Assembly (NCBI RefSeq): GCF_026930145.1
Contig: NZ_JANHOJ010000002.1
Coordinates: 186,001 to 250,000, forward strand
Direction of reading: 5' to 3'
DNA length: 64,000 nt
Source of the DNA: Bartonella sp. A05
GTDB taxonomy: Bacteria; Pseudomonadota; Alphaproteobacteria; Rhizobiales; Rhizobiaceae
The notes under the pieces were generated by a model. The model was not told where the DNA came from. It made no database searches and saw only the letters and a program-made list of their open reading frames with translations. The position numbers and the translations under genes are program-made. Shown piece by piece: positions 51,365 through 60,945 of this stretch (position 1 is the first letter of the stretch; each line of letters begins with the position of its first letter).

Positions 51365-52216
51365 ATGGTTGAAAACCGTCCCTTTTTGAAGTTTCTAACC
51401 CATTTCATTTTGATTGTCGGTATTATCATTATCTGTTTTCCGGTTTACGTTGCTATTATTGCCTCAACCCATAGCTCATCTGAATTTAGCTCAGGGATCA
51501 TTCCTCTCCTCCCTGGAAAATATGGTTTAGAAAACTATCAAACAATCTTTGGTGATGGTCTTGTACAACTTGGCCTTCCACGTCTTTGGCCGCTCTTAAT
51601 GAATTCATTTATTATGGCTATTGGTATTAGTATTGGAAAAATTATTATTTCTCTCTTTTCTGCTTATGCAATCGTCTATATGCGCTTTCCTTTTCGCAAA
51701 ACTGCTTTTGCGCTTATCTTTGTCACAATGATGCTGCCCATTGAAGTTCGCATCATACCGACATATACAGTCGTTGCACATTTGGGAATGATAAACAGCT
51801 ATGGTGGAATGATTATCCCATTAATTGCATCAGCAACCGCTACATTTTTATTTCGTCAATTTTTTCTAACTGTACCTGATGAACTCTTAGAAGCAGCACG
51901 CGTTGATGGAGCAGGACCATTTAAGTTTTTTAAAGATATTCTTCTGCCTCTGAGTAAAAGCAATATTGCCGCCTTATTTATTATTATGTTCATTTATGGA
52001 TGGATACAATATCTCTGGCCTCTCATTGTAACAACAGATCAAAATCATCAAACTATTCTCGTAATCTTAAAACAACTTATAGTTGAATCACTTCAACATG
52101 AACCTCAATGGAATATTCTAATGGCAGTCTCAGTTGTTGCCATGCTACCACCCGTTCTAATCGTCATTTGCATGCAACGGCTTTTTGTCAAAGGCCTCAT
52201 CGAAGCGGAGAAATAA
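51365..52216 (+). CDS. ugpE: Glycerol-3-phosphate ABC transporter permease UgpE
   Basis: Second membrane subunit, six helices in 283 residues. The EAA coupling motif is [20 protein letters not shown] (about 177-196), and the preceding [22 protein letters not shown] is characteristic. The C-terminal [15 protein letters not shown] and [12 protein letters not shown] agree with UgpE. The start follows AGGAGAGG. Its stop is two bases before the GTG start of ugpC. Confidence 0.93.
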   Translation: MVENRPFLKFLTHFILIVGIIIICFPVYVAIIASTHSSSEFSSGIIPLLPGKYGLENYQTIFGDGLVQLGLPRLWPLLMNSFIMAIGISIGKIIISLFSAYAIVYMRFPFRKTAFALIFVTMMLPIEVRIIPTYTVVAHLGMINSYGGMIIPLIASATATFLFRQFFLTVPDELLEAARVDGAGPFKFFKDILLPLSKSNIAALFIIMFIYGWIQYLWPLIVTTDQNHQTILVILKQLIVESLQHEPQWNILMAVSVVAMLPPVLIVICMQRLFVKGLIEAEK

Positions 52217-52218
52217 CC

Positions 52219-53256
52219 GTGGCTACAATCCAGTTATCAAATATAAAAAAACAATATGACAATGGCGTTGTGATTCTTGAAGATCTGAATTTAACTGTTG
52301 CCGATAAGGAGCTTCTTGTTCTTGTCGGTCCTTCGGGATGTGGAAAATCAACATTATTACGTATCATCGCTGGACTCGAGCAAGTCACTTCAGGTGAACT
52401 CTCTCTTGATAATGAGTGCATCAATAATCGTGAACCAGCAGATCGCGACATTGCCATGGTTTTCCAAAATTACGCGCTTTATCCGCATATGACAGTTCGT
52501 GGAAATTTGGAATACGGCCTTAAAAATCGTAAAACCCCCAAAGATGAAATTAATAAGCGTATCGCACATGCTGCAAAACTTTTGGAAATAGAGCCTTTTC
52601 TTGACCGTAAACCGCGGCAATTGTCGGGAGGACAGCGCCAGCGAGTTGCAATGGGGCGTGTTATCGTGCGCCAACCACGTGTTTTTCTTTTTGATGAACC
52701 ACTTTCAAATCTTGATGCAAAATTGCGTGCTCAAATGTGTATTGAGATCAAAAAACTACAGCGCTCATTAGGAACAACCAGCATTTATGTTACACATGAT
52801 CAACTAGAAGCTATGACACTAGCTGACAGAATAGTCGTCATGAATAAAGGATGTATCGAACAGATTGGTACTCCAATGGACATTTATGATTACCCAGCAA
52901 CAACCTTTGTTGCCGACTTCATTGGTTCGCCCTCTATTAATTTTCTTGATCGCCAGATATTAGAACAACATTTAAGTAATTCTCTTGCTTATAGCGCTGA
53001 AACGGATCTTTTGGCATTTAGACCAGAAGCAGTCTTATTGGGTGAATATCCCGATAAAGGCCCTGTTTTTCATACGCAAATTGAACTCATTAAGCCTATA
53101 GGAACAGGATGCCACGTTTTAACACGATGGAATGATGTTATTTTCACCATTGAAGTAAAAGAACGCCTTACAAACGACTATGGGCCAGAATTAATCTTCA
53201 CAGTCGATTATCAGAGTTTTCATACTTTTAACAAAACAACGGGGAAACGCACATAG
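52219..53256 (+). CDS. ugpC: Glycerol-3-phosphate ABC transporter ATP-binding protein UgpC
   Basis: ATPase of the importer. Walker A is [18 protein letters not shown] (about 36-53), signature [19 protein letters not shown], Walker [18 protein letters not shown]-loop [11 protein letters not shown]; the last 100 residues are an OB/TOBE-type regulatory domain. I use the GTG start at 52219, preceded by GCGGAG and two bases after ugpE; a longer open frame reaching back to 52108 would overlap ugpE heavily and gives a non-homologous N-terminus. The 345-residue length fits the family (356 in E. coli). Confidence 0.94.
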   Translation: MATIQLSNIKKQYDNGVVILEDLNLTVADKELLVLVGPSGCGKSTLLRIIAGLEQVTSGELSLDNECINNREPADRDIAMVFQNYALYPHMTVRGNLEYGLKNRKTPKDEINKRIAHAAKLLEIEPFLDRKPRQLSGGQRQRVAMGRVIVRQPRVFLFDEPLSNLDAKLRAQMCIEIKKLQRSLGTTSIYVTHDQLEAMTLADRIVVMNKGCIEQIGTPMDIYDYPATTFVADFIGSPSINFLDRQILEQHLSNSLAYSAETDLLAFRPEAVLLGEYPDKGPVFHTQIELIKPIGTGCHVLTRWNDVIFTIEVKERLTNDYGPELIFTVDYQSFHTFNKTTGKRT

Positions 53257-53443
53257 CCAATCAAAAAGTGCGTAAACTGGAAACATTAAAATTCAAGTTA
53301 ATATACCCTCATTGTTCTCCACTGAGAAAATCAGCGGAAAGATGTAACTTATTGTACAGTTTTCAGACTTGTAATTTTGTCTTCTTACTGAATATTGCCT
53401 TTGTTTAACTATGCAATCTTATCTATATAAATCGATAGTGCTC

Positions 53444-54166
53444 TTATCTTTGTGAACGTAATTGTAAAGCAAGATCAGGTTGATCTGTGGTAATATAATG
53501 GACGGGCATATCAAGCCAATGCGATAAACGTGCCGCCCCATTTATGGTCCACACACCGACAGTAAAACCCGCATCAAGTGCAGCTTCAATGAAGTTTGTC
53601 GGTGCAATAGAGCCATACAAACTCAAATCAGAATACCCTAATTTTTTCCATTCGGATAAACGATGAGATATGTCATCTTCAAAGCTATCCACACAGGGAC
53701 CAGAAGGTATTCCTGCTTCAATAAAGGGGCGAAGACAAGTTGCATCAAAGCTAATTGCAGAAACGCGTTTTGCGAAATCCCGACTATTGATGAGCTCAAG
53801 AGCTTTTTGAGATAATATGAGTTCGCGCTCAACCTCACCACAGGTTTTAATTTCAAGATGAAGATCAACATTGGTTGGCGCTAAAAGATCAAGAACTTCT
53901 TCTAATAAAGGAGGCGCTTCTGTGCTCCCTTTTACGCGGAGTTGTTTGCGCGTTTCATTATCGATATCATGAATATATCCTTTTTGCCCAACCAATTGCT
54001 CAAGACCAAAATCATGAAAAACAACAACTTCACCACTTTTAAGGAGATGAACATCACATTCGATTTCATCAACTCCCAAAGCAATTGCATTGCGAAACGC
54101 CGAAAGCGTATTTTCAGCACGCAGACTAGCCCCACCACGATGAGCAACAATTTTTTGCTTAGGCAT
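53444..54166 (-). CDS. ugpQ: Glycerophosphodiester phosphodiesterase UgpQ
   Basis: TIM-barrel enzyme hydrolysing glycerophosphodiesters to glycerol-3-phosphate and alcohol. Catalytic/metal residues are in AHRGGASLRAENTLSAFRNA (His, Arg, Glu-Asn; about 7-26), DEIECDVHLLKSGEVVVFHD (Glu, Asp, His; about 34-53) and DLHLEIKTCG. No signal peptide is present, so it is the cytosolic UgpQ type. At 240 residues it is of standard length. It converges on the ugp operon with a 187-base gap. Confidence 0.94.
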   Translation of the reverse strand: MPKQKIVAHRGGASLRAENTLSAFRNAIALGVDEIECDVHLLKSGEVVVFHDFGLEQLVGQKGYIHDIDNETRKQLRVKGSTEAPPLLEEVLDLLAPTNVDLHLEIKTCGEVERELILSQKALELINSRDFAKRVSAISFDATCLRPFIEAGIPSGPCVDSFEDDISHRLSEWKKLGYSDLSLYGSIAPTNFIEAALDAGFTVGVWTINGAARLSHWLDMPVHYITTDQPDLALQLRSQR

Positions 54167-54759
54167 GTATATTCCTTATTTCCAAAGGCCAAATTATATC
54201 AATTATAACAAGTGTAAAATGACTTGTTTTAGAATCCCACTGAAAATCCATAACAATCCTATTTGTACATTTGTACAAATGCTCTTCTTACAATTCTTTT
54301 GAAGCTCAAATCCCAAACACAGCTATATTTTAAAACGCTTGCACTTAATTTTAGTCTACCACTCAATTATTGCATACAACAATTTTTATTTATGAATCAA
54401 AAAGTTATTCTTTGAAAAGAATTTATACCGTAAAAACTTCCGTAATCAAACTAACCATAATGGCTAAACAATACATCTTGAATTTAAAACAATGAGAAAA
54501 ACCCTAAGATATGCTCATATTTATCAAATAATTAAGCCCGATTAGAAAAAAGATTTCTAGAAAAAATAGCTCACACGCAAGCTAAAATATTAGCTTTTCT
54601 TGTAAAAAAGCTTGCATCTAAAAATATCAAAGAGATATAAAATAGTACAGCAAATCAATTTTTAAAATTTATCAATTTAGCTTCAGACATAGCCGCTGAA
54701 TGTGGCCATTTTTTGATTATCTAAATTTCTATGTTCTTGAAGCCTAATGGAATGCCTTA
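54167..54759. other. Intergenic region upstream of the Gabija-like operon
   Basis: This 593-base, very AT-rich stretch contains the leader of the OLD-type nuclease gene and the ugpQ upstream region. From 54536 to 54724 one plus-strand frame is open but for a single TAA at 54638. Its two parts (starting ARLEKRFLEKIAHTQAKILA and NSTANQFLKFINLAS) look protein-like and may be a decayed gene. No att-like direct repeat was found. Confidence 0.4.
54536..54724 (+). pseudogene. Possible decayed ORF immediately before the OLD-type gene
   Basis: A frame with no start codon and one internal stop (54638-54640) encodes 34 and then 27 residues in the same register, ending 35 bases before the nuclease gene. 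The parts read KILAFLVKKLASKNIKEI and FLKFINLASDIAAECGHFL. I do not recognise a family. It could be the remnant of a small regulatory or antitoxin-type gene of the island, or chance in AT-rich DNA. Confidence 0.2.
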
Positions 54760-56940
54760 ATGAAAATAAAAAAAATACATATTTTAGGTTATCGACGATT
54801 AAAAGATATTGAACTCAGTATGGATGATAATATTACCTTTATCGCTGGAGCGAATAATTGCGGTAAAACATCCTTAGTTGAATTATTTGATATTCTTTTT
54901 GGCAAAAAGAACATGAGTTATGACGACTTTTCTATTCGTGAACGCACAGACTGGCATAATCACATATTTTCATCGATTTGGGACGAGTTGGATATCACAG
55001 ATAATAAAGAAGAAAATTTAACTGAAAAAGAAAAACATCAAATTAAACAAGAGAATCTAACTATAATTGGTAAGCATATTTTTCCAAAAACAGATACTAA
55101 AAATTCTATACCTCCTTCTATATGCGTTAAGATTCAAGTTGATTATGAAGATTCTGATGATATTCGCAATTTTTCAGATTATTTGATGGATCTTGATTCA
55201 AATAAGCGCAGTTTTTTCTTCATCTACGAATGTTCTATTGATGAAACGTTGTTCAATAAAAATTTAGAAAAACAATATACTAAGTTACTTTCTAAGTTCA
55301 CATACTATAAAAATAAAAATGATGGAAAGAATGCACTTAATAAATTTTTATCATGGATTTTTTCAATTTCCTTAAAAGAAAAAACATATTATTCTGATGG
55401 TAGCTATAACAAAAACCTCAACAACGATAATCAAAACCCCAACTCACCAGACTTTCAAAGACTATTTAATTACTGCAACATATTTGCTAATCGTATATTA
55501 GACGATTCAAATACAGATAAAAATAAAACACTTAGCAAAAATATGATTGCTATTGCCAGTGAAGATAATAAATGGGATCAAAAAACGCCTAAACTGGCAG
55601 ATAAAATATTTGAATCCCTTCAAGAAACTAAAATTGAAGACATCATTCAAGAAACTTCTTTAAACTTATTGAAAGAAGCAATAAATACAATATCAGAAAC
55701 TAATGGTGGTCATACTGGTGAATTATCTTTAGAAACAGACATTTCTGAAAACGCTATAAGAGGCTTTATTAAAAATATTATTCACGCTCAATATAAACTA
55801 AATGATTGTCAATTAGATGAATCATCGCAGGGATTAGGATACAGTAATCTTATTTATATTATTTTACAAATTGAAAAATATAAGAAATCAATTGATCCTC
55901 TAAAAGTAAATTTTTTCATGATTGAAGAGCCTGAAGCACATATGCATCCTCAAATGCAAAATGTCTTTACAGATTATCTACGCATGTATTGTGGCACACA
56001 AAAAATCCAGTACATTATTACTACTCACTCAACTGAAGTAGTCCGGGGTGCAACGGAAATATCCAAATTAAGAGTTTTGCGTCAAAAAGATAAATTTAGC
56101 TGTAACTTTTTTGATTTAAAAAAATTCTGTACTTCACTTTCCTCGCAGATAGATGAAAAAGACGCTAAAAATTTAATTGCATTTTATAATTTCTTTTTCA
56201 CTATCAATTTCCCCGATATGATTTTTGCTGACAAAATTCTAATGTATGAAGGCGATACAGAACGAATGTTTATAAATCGTTTATTATTACTTGAAAAGTT
56301 TAAGTCATTAAGGCAACAGTACATTAGTTTTGTTCAAGTTGGTGGCGCATACGCACATAGTTATAAAAACTTAATAGAGTTTTTAAAAATAAAAACGGCC
56401 ATCATAACTGACATTGACTATGAAAAATGTGCTAATGATTTAGATACAATTAAAAAATCTAAAACTACAAATGCAACAATTAATTTTTTTGCAAAACAAC
56501 ATTTAGAAAAAAAAGAATTAACAATTTCTGAGCTATATGATTGGCAAAAAAAGTCTGCTGAACAAAATCAGAAGAGAATCATTATTGATGATTTAACTTA
56601 CTTAGCTTTCCAGGGAGAAAAAGATCATTATTCCAGAACATTAGAAGAAACTATATTGGCTAAATTATATGAGCAGACTCATAAATCAACGATTAATGTT
56701 TATGACATGAAAAACAAAGATGAATGGAAAAAAATTAAAGAAAAGAACAAGTTTAAATTTTCAATCCCACAGAAAAAACAATTGAGTATTAGAGATATAG
56801 TTAATAGTCAATCATTTAAGAAAACAGATTTTATGTATTCTGTTTTATTGAATTCTCAATTGGAACCTAAACATAAAGATAGTATTGAAAATATGCTTCC
56901 AAACTATATTGAGGAGGCATTAGAATGGCTTGCCAAGTAA
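54760..56940 (+). CDS. OLD-family ATPase/TOPRIM nuclease, GajA-like (Gabija)
   Basis: Class 2 OLD protein of 726 residues. ATPase half: Walker A GANNCGKT (30-37), signature SSQGLG (355-360), Walker B FFMIEEPEAHMHPQ (385-398) and H-loop ITTHST (420-425). TOPRIM half: MYEGDTE (495-501), giving the Glu of the metal site, and AIITDIDYEK (547-556), giving the Asp pair; SRTLEET (625-631) may supply a later ligand. The family nicks DNA when nucleotides fall during phage infection. It exceeds B. cereus GajA (578) mainly through an insert between about 75 and 280. The downstream helicase gene overlaps it by 16 bases. DNA is visibly more AT-rich than neighbouring genes. No strong Shine-Dalgarno precedes ATG 54760. 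Confidence 0.87.
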   Translation: MKIKKIHILGYRRLKDIELSMDDNITFIAGANNCGKTSLVELFDILFGKKNMSYDDFSIRERTDWHNHIFSSIWDELDITDNKEENLTEKEKHQIKQENLTIIGKHIFPKTDTKNSIPPSICVKIQVDYEDSDDIRNFSDYLMDLDSNKRSFFFIYECSIDETLFNKNLEKQYTKLLSKFTYYKNKNDGKNALNKFLSWIFSISLKEKTYYSDGSYNKNLNNDNQNPNSPDFQRLFNYCNIFANRILDDSNTDKNKTLSKNMIAIASEDNKWDQKTPKLADKIFESLQETKIEDIIQETSLNLLKEAINTISETNGGHTGELSLETDISENAIRGFIKNIIHAQYKLNDCQLDESSQGLGYSNLIYIILQIEKYKKSIDPLKVNFFMIEEPEAHMHPQMQNVFTDYLRMYCGTQKIQYIITTHSTEVVRGATEISKLRVLRQKDKFSCNFFDLKKFCTSLSSQIDEKDAKNLIAFYNFFFTINFPDMIFADKILMYEGDTERMFINRLLLLEKFKSLRQQYISFVQVGGAYAHSYKNLIEFLKIKTAIITDIDYEKCANDLDTIKKSKTTNATINFFAKQHLEKKELTISELYDWQKKSAEQNQKRIIIDDLTYLAFQGEKDHYSRTLEETILAKLYEQTHKSTINVYDMKNKDEWKKIKEKNKFKFSIPQKKQLSIRDIVNSQSFKKTDFMYSVLLNSQLEPKHKDSIENMLPNYIEEALEWLAK

Positions 56941-58886
56941 AAAAAGAGTGCTTTTTAGTGAATGCTCCAGCAGGAAGTGGCAAAACGACAAAAATAAAAG
57001 CAATGATCAAAGAGCACACTAGTGTTCATCCAAAAGATAATATTCTATGTATCACCTACACTAACCGTGCAGCTGATGAGCTATTAAAAGATATTTCTTC
57101 CAAAAATGTTTTTATTAGTACTATTCATTCATTTTTGAATAAATTTATATCCCCACATTTTAGCTCTAAAGAAGTATTGGACTTGTATTGTGACCAATAT
57201 GCAGAGGAAATTCAAAGAAGAATTGATAGTCACGATCCTAACATAATCGAAAGTAGGAACAAATATATAGAGAAACTTAGCGATAAAGAACTTACTCCTG
57301 AAAAAATTCGACAGAATTTAACTAAGCTATATTACAATGAATCATCCTTCAACTCTCTTTTCAATGGTGGATTATCACATGATAGCTTAATCCGTTTTTC
57401 AAAAGTGATTATAGACAAATTTCCGATTATACGAAAACGAATTGCATCAAAATACCAATTAATTTTTATTGATGAATATCAAGATACTAGCGCTGATGTA
57501 CTCCGTCTGTTTTATGATTGTGTCCAAAATTCTAATACCAATCTTTATTTATTTGGCGATAGAATGCAGCAAATTTATAACAACTACGATGGCTCTTTCG
57601 AGAACAAATTAAAATATTTTAATAGAAGTCTGCAATTAAAAACCAATTTTCGTTCTTCAACGACCATTATTAAATTACTGAACAACATATGTAATGATAC
57701 TGATAATGAACAAAAAACACCGGAAAATAAAAAAGATATAACACAAGATATTCAGCCCAAAGTGATTATTTGTGATGATGTTAACACAAAAAGAGAAGAA
57801 CTACAAAAAACGGGGGAAGATTTTCTTGTATTATATTTATTGAATAGAGAAAGATTTAGTAAAATTGGAACAGAAGATCTTTTCAGTGCTTTTACCAACA
57901 TGGAAAATTATAAATTTGGGAAAAAGAACAGTGTTGTAGATGTATTAACATCACATTATACAGATAATCCAGATATACTTATGAAATTACTATTTTTAAT
58001 AGTAAATCTCTCTGATAACTACGATAAAAAACATTATGGTTTTATTATTCAAAAAATGAAAAAATACCATAAAATTTTTGATCCTGAAGCTTGGAATATA
58101 AAAAAACATACAGATAAACTAAAATTGCGTGAACGTTTAGAAAAAGCTTTTTCTATTTTAAAATCAAAAGGTTCTATTGACCAATTACTTAATATATTGT
58201 GTGTAAACTCTATCATCAGAAAAGACTATATTGAGAAAATAAAAGAAGAAAACGAATATAAAAAAGTTCTTAATGTCTCTATTAGTAAAGTTATTTTGTT
58301 GAATGACTATTTAAACAATCCAAAAGTATCAACTCAGCATGGCGTTAAGGGTGAAAGTCACAATAATGTTATTTTTGTTGCTGACGATAACGCGAATCTA
58401 TCTGTGAACATGTATGACTTTTTAAAATTTTGGAGCGAAATTAATTTATCATTAAAACATTTTCAAAAATTATATTCTCCTTACTTTATTGCAATCAAAG
58501 AGTTAGAAAAAAAATTCAACTGTAAGGTAACAGATTTAAAAAAAGAATCGTTTGCTAAACACAAAGATCTATTAGTTGAAAAAGCAAAAGAATATCAAAA
58601 TATATTTGGAAAAAATGATATTTGGAGTAAAATTTATACTGAAAAATACGATTCTTTTTTAAAGAAACCAAATGTTGATAATTCAAAGTCATGCTTTACA
58701 ACAAAGCCATTAGAAAGCATATTTCAGGCTTATAAATTATTCTATGTAGGGTGTTCAAGGGCAAGAAGTCAGTTAATAATTCTTCTTGAGAGAAAGAAAA
58801 TGGGCAATAATATCGAAATCGAAAAACAAAAAGAGAAATTTGAGAAGATTGGTTTTATAATCTCTGAAGCAGAAAAAAACATGTAA
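56925..58886 (+). CDS. UvrD-like superfamily 1 helicase, GajB-like (Gabija)
   Basis: SF1A helicase of 653 residues. Motif I is NAPAGSGKTT (13-22), Ia CITYTNRAADEL (42-53), then STIHSFL; motif II is FIDEYQDTS (181-189), III LFGDRMQQIY (209-218), IV TNFRSS (240-245), V STQHGVKGESHNNVI (469-483) and VI FYVGCSRARSQL (606-617), so all motifs look intact. ATG lies 16 bases inside the nuclease gene, with GAGGAGG about 8 bases upstream. The characterised GajB is 494 residues; the extra length falls mainly between motifs IV and V and between V and VI. In Gabija, GajB is thought to sense DNA ends and activate GajA within a shared complex. Confidence 0.87.
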   Translation: MACQVKKECFLVNAPAGSGKTTKIKAMIKEHTSVHPKDNILCITYTNRAADELLKDISSKNVFISTIHSFLNKFISPHFSSKEVLDLYCDQYAEEIQRRIDSHDPNIIESRNKYIEKLSDKELTPEKIRQNLTKLYYNESSFNSLFNGGLSHDSLIRFSKVIIDKFPIIRKRIASKYQLIFIDEYQDTSADVLRLFYDCVQNSNTNLYLFGDRMQQIYNNYDGSFENKLKYFNRSLQLKTNFRSSTTIIKLLNNICNDTDNEQKTPENKKDITQDIQPKVIICDDVNTKREELQKTGEDFLVLYLLNRERFSKIGTEDLFSAFTNMENYKFGKKNSVVDVLTSHYTDNPDILMKLLFLIVNLSDNYDKKHYGFIIQKMKKYHKIFDPEAWNIKKHTDKLKLRERLEKAFSILKSKGSIDQLLNILCVNSIIRKDYIEKIKEENEYKKVLNVSISKVILLNDYLNNPKVSTQHGVKGESHNNVIFVADDNANLSVNMYDFLKFWSEINLSLKHFQKLYSPYFIAIKELEKKFNCKVTDLKKESFAKHKDLLVEKAKEYQNIFGKNDIWSKIYTEKYDSFLKKPNVDNSKSCFTTKPLESIFQAYKLFYVGCSRARSQLIILLERKKMGNNIEIEKQKEKFEKIGFIISEAEKNM

Positions 58887-59254
58887 ACAAATCAATGTCA
58901 TTGCCATCTTAACAAGAGAACTGTTTAGACAATCACTGAGTTTGGTAGTAAAGCATCCTATGGATACCATCGTTTTTTGTCGACATCGTTTAAAATCTCA
59001 TATATTTTTATTTTGAATATCAAAATTCCAAAAAAGTGATTCCGCTGGTAATCTACAGTTTGTTTTCGTATAGATGAATGAAGCCGTTGAACACACTATA
59101 GTAGAATGTTCTTTTACCGTTATTTTGTAGCTTATATTCCTTTCGGCATAAATGAATAGTTCATTATCGATTTTTGTTTATTAAAAAAATCCAGTTAATC
59201 TATTAATATAACCGAGTTAACGAGACTTATCAGAAGTTAATAAAAGCTAAATTC
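58887..59254. other. Intergenic region between convergent Gabija-like operon and guaA
   Basis: This 368-base gap lies between the helicase and guaA stops. A weak inverted repeat GAACA...TGTTC with a central ACTATAGT lies near 59090-59115. A start-less minus-strand frame was examined and not supported. No clear terminator, tRNA or integration repeat was seen. Confidence 0.4.
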
Positions 59255-60811
59255 TTATTCCCATTCAATGGTGCCGGGAGGCTTTGAAGTGATATCGTAA
59301 ACAACACGATTGATCCCCCTCACCTCATTAATAATACGTGCGGCTGCCTTGCCCAAAAATTCCATATCATAGGGATAAAAATCAGCCGTCATACCATCTA
59401 CAGAAGTTACAGCACGGAGAGCACAGACAAATTCATACGTACGCCCATCGCCCATAACACCAACCGTCTGAACAGGAAGAAGAACAGCAAAAGCCTGCCA
59501 AATTTTGTCATAAAGGCCAGCTTTACGAATTTCATCAAGGTAAATAGCATCCGCTTCACGCAAGATTGCTAATTTTTCACGCGTAACAGCACCCGGACAC
59601 CGAATAGCAAGGCCCGGTCCTGGGAAAGGATGGCGGCCAATAAACTGCTCAGGTAATCCTAATTCTCTTCCCAAAGCGCGGACATCATCCTTAAACAATT
59701 CACGCAATGGCTCTATCAGTTTTAAATTCATCCGTTCCGGCAATCCACCCACATTATGATGGCTTTTAATTGTGACCGCTGCCCCAATAGCTGAAACACT
59801 TTCAATAACATCTGGATAAAGCGTTCCTTGCGCTAAAAATTCTACACCACCAATCTTTTTGGTTTCCTCTTCAAAAACCTCAATAAAAAGGCGACCAATC
59901 GTTTTGCGTTTTTTCTCTGGGTCCGTTTCACCTTCCAACGCATTAATAAACAGATCAGCAGCATTCACGTGAATAAGCTCTATATCATAATGATCGCGAA
60001 ATAATGTAACAACTTCTTCAGCTTCATTCTTACGCATTAATCCATGATCGACCAAAACGCATGTCAGTTGATCGCCAATTGCTTCGTGCAATAATATCGC
60101 CACAACCGATGAATCAACCCCCCCAGAAAGACCGCAAATCACACGACTTTTTCCGACCTTCTTGCGGATTTCTGCAATAGCCTGATCCCGATAAGCAGCC
60201 ATTGTCCAATTGCCTTTAATGCCAGAAATTTTATAAACAAAATTTTGCAAAAGTTGTTCACCATCAGGTGTATGAACTACTTCAGGATGAAATTGAACGG
60301 CATAAAAACGCCGTTTCTTATCAGCGATCGCAGCATAAGGAGCACCTTGTGATGTTCCGATAACCTGGAAACCTTCTGGCAAAGCCGTTACACGATCGCC
60401 ATGGCTCATCCATACCGGATAGCGCGATCCCTTTTCCCAAACACCATCAAAAAGAGCACTCTCTTCTTTGACATCCAAAAAAGCGCGTCCAAATTCACGC
60501 TCATGCCCGGCCTCAACTTTTCCACCAAGTTGAACACACATCACTTGTTCGCCGTAACAAATGCCAAGAATAGGAAGACCCACTTCAAAAATGTCCATCG
60601 GAATACGTGGAGACCCCTCATCAACCGTTGAATAAGGGCTGCCTGATAAAATAATCGCTTTAGGCTGAACGCGCTTCATCCCCTCTAAAGCCAATTGAAA
60701 AGGAACTATTTCGGAATAAACACCCATTGCGCGTACACGACGCGCGATAAGCTGTGTCACTTGTGAACCAAAATCAATGATAAGAACAGTGTCTGAATGC
60801 AATGTGCTCAT
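59255..60811 (-). CDS. guaA: GMP synthase (glutamine-hydrolysing)
   Basis: Converts XMP to GMP with ATP and glutamine. The N-terminal class I amidotransferase has the catalytic Cys in [12 protein letters not shown] (about 81-92) and the His-Glu pair in [11 protein letters not shown]. The ATP pyrophosphatase domain has the PP-loop [15 protein letters not shown] (about 223-237), and the C-terminal dimerisation domain ends [10 protein letters not shown]. At 518 residues it is standard. It lies 134 bases downstream of rsmB on the same strand; guaB is further upstream, so the GMP branch genes are nearly adjacent. Confidence 0.98.
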   Translation of the reverse strand: MSTLHSDTVLIIDFGSQVTQLIARRVRAMGVYSEIVPFQLALEGMKRVQPKAIILSGSPYSTVDEGSPRIPMDIFEVGLPILGICYGEQVMCVQLGGKVEAGHEREFGRAFLDVKEESALFDGVWEKGSRYPVWMSHGDRVTALPEGFQVIGTSQGAPYAAIADKKRRFYAVQFHPEVVHTPDGEQLLQNFVYKISGIKGNWTMAAYRDQAIAEIRKKVGKSRVICGLSGGVDSSVVAILLHEAIGDQLTCVLVDHGLMRKNEAEEVVTLFRDHYDIELIHVNAADLFINALEGETDPEKKRKTIGRLFIEVFEEETKKIGGVEFLAQGTLYPDVIESVSAIGAAVTIKSHHNVGGLPERMNLKLIEPLRELFKDDVRALGRELGLPEQFIGRHPFPGPGLAIRCPGAVTREKLAILREADAIYLDEIRKAGLYDKIWQAFAVLLPVQTVGVMGDGRTYEFVCALRAVTSVDGMTADFYPYDMEFLGKAAARIINEVRGINRVVYDITSKPPGTIEWE

Positions 60812-60945
60812 AGAAAACCAATCAATAATTGCGTAGCCAATATCTAATAAGGTTTATTATTCAATCATTATTTTTTCACAAGCCTATAAGCATAAAAAAA
60901 TGTTATTCTCATAAAATTACGAGATAAAAAGCATAAAAATGTGCA

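Noticed and set aside
52108-52218. Upstream start for ugpC
   Set aside because: It would overlap the ugpE coding region by over 100 bases in another frame and yields sequence unrelated to UgpC; the GTG at 52219 has a ribosome-binding site.
54760-56940. PARIS-type AAA15/TOPRIM system or a retron effector
   Set aside because: A single protein joins the ATPase and TOPRIM, and the partner is an SF1 helicase; no reverse transcriptase or separate TOPRIM gene is present.
58887-59254. Start-less minus-strand frame downstream of guaA as a gene remnant
   Set aside because: No start codon, no recognisable content and ordinary length for AT-rich noncoding DNA.
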